Positions 6,632-10,859 of a stretch of DNA of 10,859 bases are shown here, piece after piece. How positions within the stretch are numbered: position 1 is the stretch's first letter; each line of letters opens with the position of its first letter. The position numbers and the translations under genes were made by a program. The notes under the pieces are model-generated. The model was not told where the DNA came from. It did no database searches and saw only the letters and a program-made list of their open reading frames with translations. Origin of the DNA: Pseudomonadota bacterium (GTDB lineage Bacteria; Pseudomonadota; Alphaproteobacteria; Parvibaculales; Parvibaculaceae); assembly GCA_021780275.1 (NCBI GenBank), contig JAJXZC010000253.1:1-10859 (forward strand), given 5' to 3'.

Positions 6632-7555
6632 ATGTTCGACCAGACCACAAGCGACGCCTTTCAGGCGAAGATCGCCGAAAAACTCGAGGGCCTTCCGCCG
6701 CCGCCCTGGCATCTTGTCAGCGAGGGGCTGTGGGGCAGCGTCTACGATCTCGGCGACGGCACCGTGCTGAAGCTGACGCGCCGCCATGGCGGGCTCGGCT
6801 CCGGCGAGAGCAAGATCATTCGCGAGGCGGCAGCGCTGCGTCTGCTCGGCGACTTCTCAGGGCCTCGCCTTCGCGTGCCGAAGCTCGTCGGCCATGGGCT
6901 CTGGGACGATCCCTGGGGGTTCGGCAGCAGCTATTCGGGTCCGCCCCTCGCGGGCTGGCTCAGGTGTGAAAGGATGCCCGGCCGGCATATGGAGGAGGCG
7001 GGTTTCTTCGGCCGCGCGTCGAGCGAGAGAGACCGTTTCGGCGAGGATCTCGGCGCGGCGATTGCCGATTTTCACCGTCTCACGGTGGCGCTGGTGCCCG
7101 AGGTCGCGAAGCTGGGCGACAGCCTGATGCGCAGCCTCGACGAGGCCATGTCGCGGATCAGCGGGGCGGAGCAGCGCCGCAAGCTCGAAGCGCTGAAGGA
7201 GGTCTGGCGTCGCGATGCGCCTCAGCCTGTCTTCCTTCATGGCGATCTCAATCTCTCCAATGTGCTCGAAGATCGCCGGAGCGGTATCGCTTTCATCGAT
7301 TTTGCCGAAGCGGGCATCGGCGCGCCGGAAGCCGATCTCAGGCATTTCGAGAATGCCGGCCCGCTGCGCGACGCCGTTTTCCGCGGCTATGCGGCGGCAT
7401 CGGGCGCCATGCCGAACATGCAGCGCTATCGGCTCGCGGTCGCCGTCAATGCCGCCATTTCGCTGGCGATTGGCGGAGAAAGCGGCCATCCGCGCGAAGG
7501 GCTTCGCCGCCGCCAATGGCTCGACGAAGCGCTCGCTCAGGCCGGGCTGGATTGA
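6632..7555 (+). CDS. APH/choline-kinase-type phosphotransferase
   Basis: 307 residues with an aminoglycoside-phosphotransferase (protein-kinase-like) fold. Visible elements: a glycine-rich loop GLWGSVYDL (32-40), ATP-contacting K47 in TVLKLTRR, the catalytic loop HGDLNLSNVL (203-212, with D205 as base and N210), and the metal-binding IDF (222-224, D223). It should transfer phosphate from ATP to a small molecule; the substrate is not evident, and nothing marks it as a resistance enzyme. The start is put at the ATG at 6632. An upstream in-frame start at 6560 would place the terminator hairpin inside the coding region. No good ribosome site precedes 6632, so translation may be weak or the transcript nearly leaderless. 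mmcB follows after 41 bases on the same strand, and the two may be co-transcribed. Confidence 0.8.
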   Translation: MFDQTTSDAFQAKIAEKLEGLPPPPWHLVSEGLWGSVYDLGDGTVLKLTRRHGGLGSGESKIIREAAALRLLGDFSGPRLRVPKLVGHGLWDDPWGFGSSYSGPPLAGWLRCERMPGRHMEEAGFFGRASSERDRFGEDLGAAIADFHRLTVALVPEVAKLGDSLMRSLDEAMSRISGAEQRRKLEALKEVWRRDAPQPVFLHGDLNLSNVLEDRRSGIAFIDFAEAGIGAPEADLRHFENAGPLRDAVFRGYAAASGAMPNMQRYRLAVAVNAAISLAIGGESGHPREGLRRRQWLDEALAQAGLD

Positions 7556-7567
7556 CGCCTTGAACAG

Positions 7568-7580
7568 TTTGGCTGCCAAA
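7568..7580. promoter_or_regulatory. Dyad TTTGGC-T-GCCAAA before mmcB
   Basis: A perfect 6+1+6 inverted repeat in the 41-base gap before mmcB, ending 16 bases before its ATG. It could be an operator or a small RNA hairpin. It does not match the alphaproteobacterial LexA box GTTC-N7-GTTC. Confidence 0.3.
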
Positions 7581-7596
7581 GCGTAGCTTGAGCCCG

Positions 7597-8073
7597 ATGG
7601 TCAATTTCAGCGACGAAACAGAGGACGCATTTCGTCTCTTCGACGGACGCCAATCCGCGACGGCGGCCGCCGTGCAGCGCGGCTGCGGGCGCCTTCTCGC
7701 GCAGATGAATTACGCCGCGCTCACCGAGCTCACGCTCCCCACGGGCCGCCGCGCCGACATCATCGCGATGGGCCCCAAGGGCGAGATCATCATCATCGAG
7801 ATCAAGTCGAGCCTCACCGACTATCTGACGGATGGAAAGTGGGAGGATTATCTCGATTTTTGCGACCGCTTTTTCTTCGCCGTGCCGCCGGATTTTCCGC
7901 GCGAGGTCATCCCGCTCGATGTCGGTCTCATCATCGCCGACAAATATGATGCGGAAATCCTGCGCGAAGGAGAGCACGACGTGTCGCTGCCTGCCGCGCG
8001 GCGCAAGGCGCTGACGCTGCAATATGCCCGCGTCGCCGCAAGGCGCGTGTTCCGGATTCTGGATTCGGAGTGA
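7597..8073 (+). CDS. mmcB: MmcB-family DNA repair protein (PD-(D/E)XK nuclease-like)
   Basis: 158 residues from the ATG at 7597. An in-frame TTG at 7588 would add three residues. Neither start has a clear ribosome site. The protein resembles MmcB, a small alphaproteobacterial protein that in Caulobacter is DNA-damage-induced and linked to mitomycin C resistance. A restriction-endonuclease-like core is visible: E44 in TELTLP, D54 in RRADIIAM, then E68-I-K70 at the end of the strand GEIIIIEIK, matching D...ExK active sites. The KWEDYLDFCDRFFFAVP block (81-97) is typical of the family. It is cytosolic and presumably acts on damaged DNA; biochemical activity is not established from sequence. I found no LexA box upstream, so damage induction here is uncertain. 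Confidence 0.85.
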   Translation: MVNFSDETEDAFRLFDGRQSATAAAVQRGCGRLLAQMNYAALTELTLPTGRRADIIAMGPKGEIIIIEIKSSLTDYLTDGKWEDYLDFCDRFFFAVPPDFPREVIPLDVGLIIADKYDAEILREGEHDVSLPAARRKALTLQYARVAARRVFRILDSE

Positions 8074-8161
8074 TGCGTCGGCGTTGTTGACGCGAGCAAG
8101 GTTGTTCCTGCACTCTTCTCCTGCGTCGAGTCTCGTTTTCACCGCTTAAGAGGAGGAGAAA

Positions 8162-8293
8162 ATGGCAGGCAAGAAAGCAGGTTCCGGTGGTGCCAAGACC
8201 GTGAACAAGAGCGCCAAGACGGGCAAGTTCGTGTCCGACAGGGCGATGAAATCCAACCCCGCCCAGAACTACAAGCAGACCGTCAAGAAATAG
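8162..8293 (+). CDS. Small basic protein of unknown function (43 aa)
   Basis: Starts MAGKKAGSGGAKTVNKSAKTG and ends QTVKK. It is rich in Lys, Ser, Gly and Ala, strongly positive, has no hydrophobic segment, and its N-terminal half is probably disordered. AGGAGGAG ends three bases before the ATG, an excellent ribosome site and the main reason to believe the gene. The core KSAKTGKFVS followed by a basic ANP-like tail recalls short proteobacterial proteins with TGRFV/TGRYV cores, whose role is unknown. It could bind nucleic acid, but nothing proves this. It ends nine bases before the convergent regA stop, with no terminator between them. It has its own 88-base upstream gap after mmcB. Confidence 0.75.
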   Translation: MAGKKAGSGGAKTVNKSAKTGKFVSDRAMKSNPAQNYKQTVKK

Positions 8294-8302
8294 GCGGCGT
8301 TC

Positions 8303-8872
8303 CTACTTCGGCGCGCGCTTGGCGAGGATGCGCTGCAGCGTGCGCCGATGCATGTTGAGCCGGCGGGCCGTCTCCGAAACGTTGCGGTCGCAGAGTTCGT
8401 AGACGCGCTGAATATGTTCCCAGCGCACGCGATCCGCCGACATCGGATTTTCGGGCGGCGGCGCCTTGTCGCCGGTCTTGGCAAGCAGCGCGGCTTCGAT
8501 GGCGTCGGCATCCGACGGCTTGGCGAGATAATCGACGGCGCCGAGCTTCACGGCGGCAACCGCCGTCGCGATATTGCCGTAACCGGTCAGCACGACGATG
8601 CGCGCTTCGGGCCGTGCTTCCTGCATGGCGGCAACGACGTCGAGGCCGTTGCCGTCTTCGAGGCGCAGGTCGACAACGGCGAAGCCCGGCTTTTTCGCGC
8701 GGGCCTGCTCGCGGCCTTCCTTGATCGTGTTTGCGGTCGTGACTTCATAGCCGCGTGCTTCCATGGCGCGGGCGAGGCGTGTCAGAAACGGCACGTCGTC
8801 ATCGACGAGAAGGAGTGTCTTGTCTTCGGGAATGAAAGGCGTCGCGCCCTGATCCTCGATTTTCTCCGCCAT
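8303..8872 (-). CDS. regA: RegA/PrrA/ActR-type redox response regulator
   Basis: 189 residues from the ATG at 8872. The receiver domain has acidic-pocket D24-D26 in LLVDDD, phospho-acceptor D68 in VVDLRLEDGNGLD, T96 in VLTGYG and K118 in LAKPS. A proline hinge KAPPPENP (136-143) joins it to a short Fis-type helix-turn-helix (about 150-186) ending NVSETARRLNMHRRTLQR and ILAKRAPK. This DNA-binding end is nearly invariant in RegA orthologues, so the call is firm. RegA globally controls respiration, photosynthesis, carbon and nitrogen fixation genes in response to redox state through its kinase RegB, encoded upstream on the same strand. A GTG at 8881 in frame adds three residues and is better spaced (seven bases) from AGGA, so it may be the true start. 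The MAE start at 8872 resembles family members. Confidence 0.93.
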   Translation of the reverse strand: MAEKIEDQGATPFIPEDKTLLLVDDDVPFLTRLARAMEARGYEVTTANTIKEGREQARAKKPGFAVVDLRLEDGNGLDVVAAMQEARPEARIVVLTGYGNIATAVAAVKLGAVDYLAKPSDADAIEAALLAKTGDKAPPPENPMSADRVRWEHIQRVYELCDRNVSETARRLNMHRRTLQRILAKRAPK

Positions 8873-8905
8873 GTGCTGCACGCTCTCTTCCTTCCATGCC
8901 GAAAT

Positions 8906-8923
8906 GGCAGGCGCTCGCCTGCC
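8906..8923 (-). other. Hairpin between regB and regA
   Basis: A perfect inverted repeat GGCAGGCG / CGCCTGCC with a two-base centre, in the 107- to 116-base gap between regB and regA. It has no T-run, so full termination is unlikely. It may set mRNA stability or the ratio of RegA to RegB. A second short dyad, AGGGA-AAA-TCCCT, lies at 8973-8985 just after the regB stop. Confidence 0.4.
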
Positions 8924-8988
8924 TGTCTCGATTGGCTGGATTTTAGGCCTTCCTGCGGCAATAGGCCAACTCAGGGAAAATCCCTATG

Positions 8989-10353
8989 TCAGGCTGGCAT
9001 CGGAAAGGCGGAATCGGCCTCGATCGCCTGGCGCGGCCAGACGACCTTGACGAGCGCGCCCTGCTTGCCATCCGTGCGATTGGAGATTTCCACCTTGGCG
9101 CGCGAGCGTTCGAGCAGCGTCATGCCTTCATGCTCGCTTCCCGGCTCATTTGAGCGTGCGGCACGAGGTCGCGTCGTCACATAGGGTTCGCCGATCTTCT
9201 CGATCACGTCGGGCGCGAAGCCCGGCCCGTCATCCATGATCGAGATGGCGATGTTGCGGCGGTCATAGACCACGGTGACGGCGACTTCGGCATGGGCGAA
9301 ATCGGCGGCGTTCTCGATGAAGTTGCCGAGGCCGTAGAGTATCTCGGGCCGGCGCCAGATTTCCGGCTCCGGCACGTCCGCTTCGCCGGCCTCGACGGAA
9401 ATCCGGAAGGCCACATCCATGTCGCGATGCGGTTTGACGATCTCATCCAGCAGCACATGGAGCGGCAGGCGCGAATACAGCGCATCCTCGCCCTTCGGCT
9501 CGCGCGAAAGCTTCGACAGAATGTCCTTGCAGCGTTCGGCCTGGCTGCGCAGCAGTTCCAGATCTTCCGTCATCTCTTCGGGGCTCAGTCCGCCGCGCTG
9601 CAATTCCTTGGCGACAAGCGAGATCGTGCCGAGGGGCGTGCCGAGTTCATGCGCGGCCGCTGCGGCAAGACCGTCGAGCGCGGAAAGGCGCTGCGCACGA
9701 GCCAGCACGAATTGCGTCGCCGACAGGGCCGCCGACATGCGCCGCGACTCCTGCGAGATGCGCCATGCATAGGCCGCCATGAAGCCGAGGCCGAGCGAAA
9801 TCGCCGTCCAGTGCCCGACGATATAAAGCGAGGGCAGGGCGATGGGTTCGCCCGGCCGCCAGGGCAGGGGCATGTGGAAGAAGGCCAGCAGCGTCACATA
9901 GATGAAAGAGAGCGAGAGCAGCGCAATGGTGCTGCGGAACGAAAGCGTCGTCGCCGAGATCGTCACCGGCGCCATGAAGAGAAGCGCGAATGGATTCTGC
10001 AATCCGCCCGTGAGGAAGAGCAGCACCGCAAGTTCCATCAGGTCGATGGCGAAATAGACCGCCGCCTGCCAGTCCGGCAGGCGCACCGTCGTGCGGTAGC
10101 GATGGGTGAGAAAGACATTGAGCCAGGCGGAGGCGGCGATCGCCGTCAGGCAAAGCCCGAGCGGCAGCGGAAATCCCATACCGAAATGGACGATGAGAAT
10201 GGCCGCGAGCTGACCGCCAAGCGCCAGCCAGCGCAGCAGCACCAGCGTCTGCAGGCGCACACGGCCCGCCTCGGAGCCGACATCCGCGCTTCCGCTGGCG
10301 AGGAAACGCTGCCTCAGCCAGTCCATGCTCCCGCGGTCTTCGACAATAGCCAT
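8989..10353 (-). CDS. regB: RegB/PrrB/ActS-type redox sensor kinase lacking the G2 box
   Basis: 454 residues, close to the usual RegB length. The N-terminal half (about 36-197) has roughly six membrane segments and the quinone-binding heptapeptide GGLQNPF (116-122). The phospho-acceptor is H235 in AAAAHELGTPLG. Forty residues later, C275 in QAERCKDIL corresponds to the redox-active Cys265 of Rhodobacter capsulatus RegB, which also lies 40 residues after its His. The ATPase domain has an N box GNFIENAADFA (343-353) and a G1 box DDGPGF (374-379). The G2 glycine box expected as GMGLGxFIA is missing: HEGM (408-411) runs straight into TLLERS. That looks like an in-frame loss of about eight residues. 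The expected output is phosphorylation of RegA when quinones are reduced or oxygen is low, but ATP handling may be altered. The start is the ATG at 10353 with a weak GGGAA site. Confidence 0.9.
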   Translation of the reverse strand: MAIVEDRGSMDWLRQRFLASGSADVGSEAGRVRLQTLVLLRWLALGGQLAAILIVHFGMGFPLPLGLCLTAIAASAWLNVFLTHRYRTTVRLPDWQAAVYFAIDLMELAVLLFLTGGLQNPFALLFMAPVTISATTLSFRSTIALLSLSFIYVTLLAFFHMPLPWRPGEPIALPSLYIVGHWTAISLGLGFMAAYAWRISQESRRMSAALSATQFVLARAQRLSALDGLAAAAAHELGTPLGTISLVAKELQRGGLSPEEMTEDLELLRSQAERCKDILSKLSREPKGEDALYSRLPLHVLLDEIVKPHRDMDVAFRISVEAGEADVPEPEIWRRPEILYGLGNFIENAADFAHAEVAVTVVYDRRNIAISIMDDGPGFAPDVIEKIGEPYVTTRPRAARSNEPGSEHEGMTLLERSRAKVEISNRTDGKQGALVKVVWPRQAIEADSAFPMPA

Positions 10354-10387
10354 GATGATTTCCCGTCTCGTTCGGCGGGAGTGTAGC

Positions 10388-10403
10388 GCGGCGCGCGCGC
10401 CGC
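10388..10403. promoter_or_regulatory. 16-bp GC palindrome upstream of regB
   Basis: A perfect palindrome GCGGCGCGCGCGCCGC, 34 bases before the regB start in its leader or promoter region. It may be a regulator site or an RNA hairpin. In such GC-rich DNA it may also be chance. Confidence 0.3.
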
Positions 10404-10445
10404 CTCATCTACGCAAAGTTACGCAGTGGTTCAGTTGTGCGGCGT

Positions 10446-10859
10446 TCATTCGTTCGAGGGCCAGCCCTTGAGCCGCCGCGTCTCGCCGATCGACATGATC
10501 CATACGTCGTTGGGCGCGAAGCCCTTTTCGGCGCCCGCCTTGAGAAAGCGCTCCGGCGGCTCGAAAGGCGGCTCGACGGTGAGAAGCACCGTGCCCCAAT
10601 GCATGCCGACGACGCGCCGCGCCTTGAGGTCGAGGCCCATCTGCACCGCCTCTTCGGGGTTCGCGTGAGAGGCCTTCATCATTGCGCGGGGCTCGTAGGC
10701 GCCGATACCGAGGAGGGCTGTGTCGAAGGGCCCGTATTGCTCGCCAATTTCCTTGAAGACGGAGGCATAGCCCGAGTCGCCGCCGAAGAAGAGCTTGTGG
10801 TCCGCGCTTTCAAGCGCAAAGCCCGCCCAGAGCGTGCGATTGGTGTCGAGCCCGGTGCG
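10446..10859 (-). CDS. Metallo-beta-lactamase-fold hydrolase, NAPE-PLD/UlaG type (N-terminus beyond window)
   Basis: The C-terminal 137 residues of a gene entering from the right edge; the stop is at 10446-10448. Visible motifs are LWAGFAL, FFGGDSGY (metal-bridging Asp), IGAYEPRAMMKASHANPEEAV and GMHWGTVLLTVEPPFEPP (late metal-binding His). The GAYEPR and HxNPEEAV blocks and the HWGT motif are typical of N-acylphosphatidylethanolamine phospholipase D-like hydrolases and related UlaG-type lactonases, which use a dinuclear zinc site. The HxHxDH motif lies outside the window. The substrate of bacterial members is generally unknown; a phosphodiester or lactone is likely. The gene lies upstream of regB on the same strand with a 92-base gap, so co-transcription is possible but functional linkage is not implied. 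Confidence 0.88.
   Translation of the reverse strand, partial: RTGLDTNRTLWAGFALESADHKLFFGGDSGYASVFKEIGEQYGPFDTALLGIGAYEPRAMMKASHANPEEAVQMGLDLKARRVVGMHWGTVLLTVEPPFEPPERFLKAGAEKGFAPNDVWIMSIGETRRLKGWPSNE

Noticed and set aside
7556..7596. SOS (LexA) box upstream of mmcB
   Set aside because: GAAC occurs at 7562-7565, but there is no second arm at the N7 spacing.
9292..10386. Plus-strand frame (364 codons) opposite regB
   Set aside because: Shadow of regB; the product is mostly Arg, Gln, Glu and His with no motif.
1..10859. CRISPR array, tRNA, rRNA, insertion sequence or prophage
   Set aside because: No regularly spaced repeats, no recognisable structural RNA sequence, and no transposase or phage genes on either strand.

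Overview
The window looks like a GC-rich alphaproteobacterial chromosome. The support is a RegB/RegA (PrrB/PrrA, ActS/ActR) redox two-component pair, an MmcB-type repair protein and a CYP153-type cytochrome P450. A hydrocarbon- or lipid-oxidising genus such as Parvibaculum would fit, but that is inference. No rRNA, tRNA, CRISPR array, transposase or integrase is visible.

Layout. (1) 1-2177, minus strand: an RND/MMPL-type membrane transporter that runs off the left edge. (2) 2178-2674: an intergenic region whose right part (about 2465-2600) is AT-rich and holds several dyads and a promoter. (3) 2675-6539: the core locus. Two closely related diiron (ferritin-like) proteins on the plus strand flank a CYP153-like P450 on the minus strand. 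A 14-bp palindrome, TGACGCMTCYGTCA when oriented with the downstream gene, occurs once before the first diiron gene and twice between the P450 and the second. Each diiron gene ends in a very similar GC-rich hairpin with a T-run. (4) 6632-8293: a housekeeping-like stretch with an APH-type phosphotransferase, mmcB and a 43-residue basic protein. (5) 8303-10353, minus strand: regB then regA. (6) 10446-10859, minus strand: the C-terminal part of an NAPE-PLD/UlaG-type metallo-beta-lactamase-fold hydrolase.

The most interesting unit is the diiron / P450 / diiron locus. Both diiron proteins have two copies of E-X29-E-X2-H with identical spacing, as in diiron mono- and N-oxygenases such as AurF. CYP153 enzymes are known terminal alkane and fatty-acid hydroxylases. 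The shared operator suggests one regulator controls all three promoters, and possibly the divergent RND transporter, but no regulator and no ferredoxin or reductase partner is encoded here. A second surprise is RegB: it keeps the phospho-acceptor His, the redox Cys and the quinone motif, but appears to lack the G2 glycine box of the ATP lid through a clean in-frame deletion.
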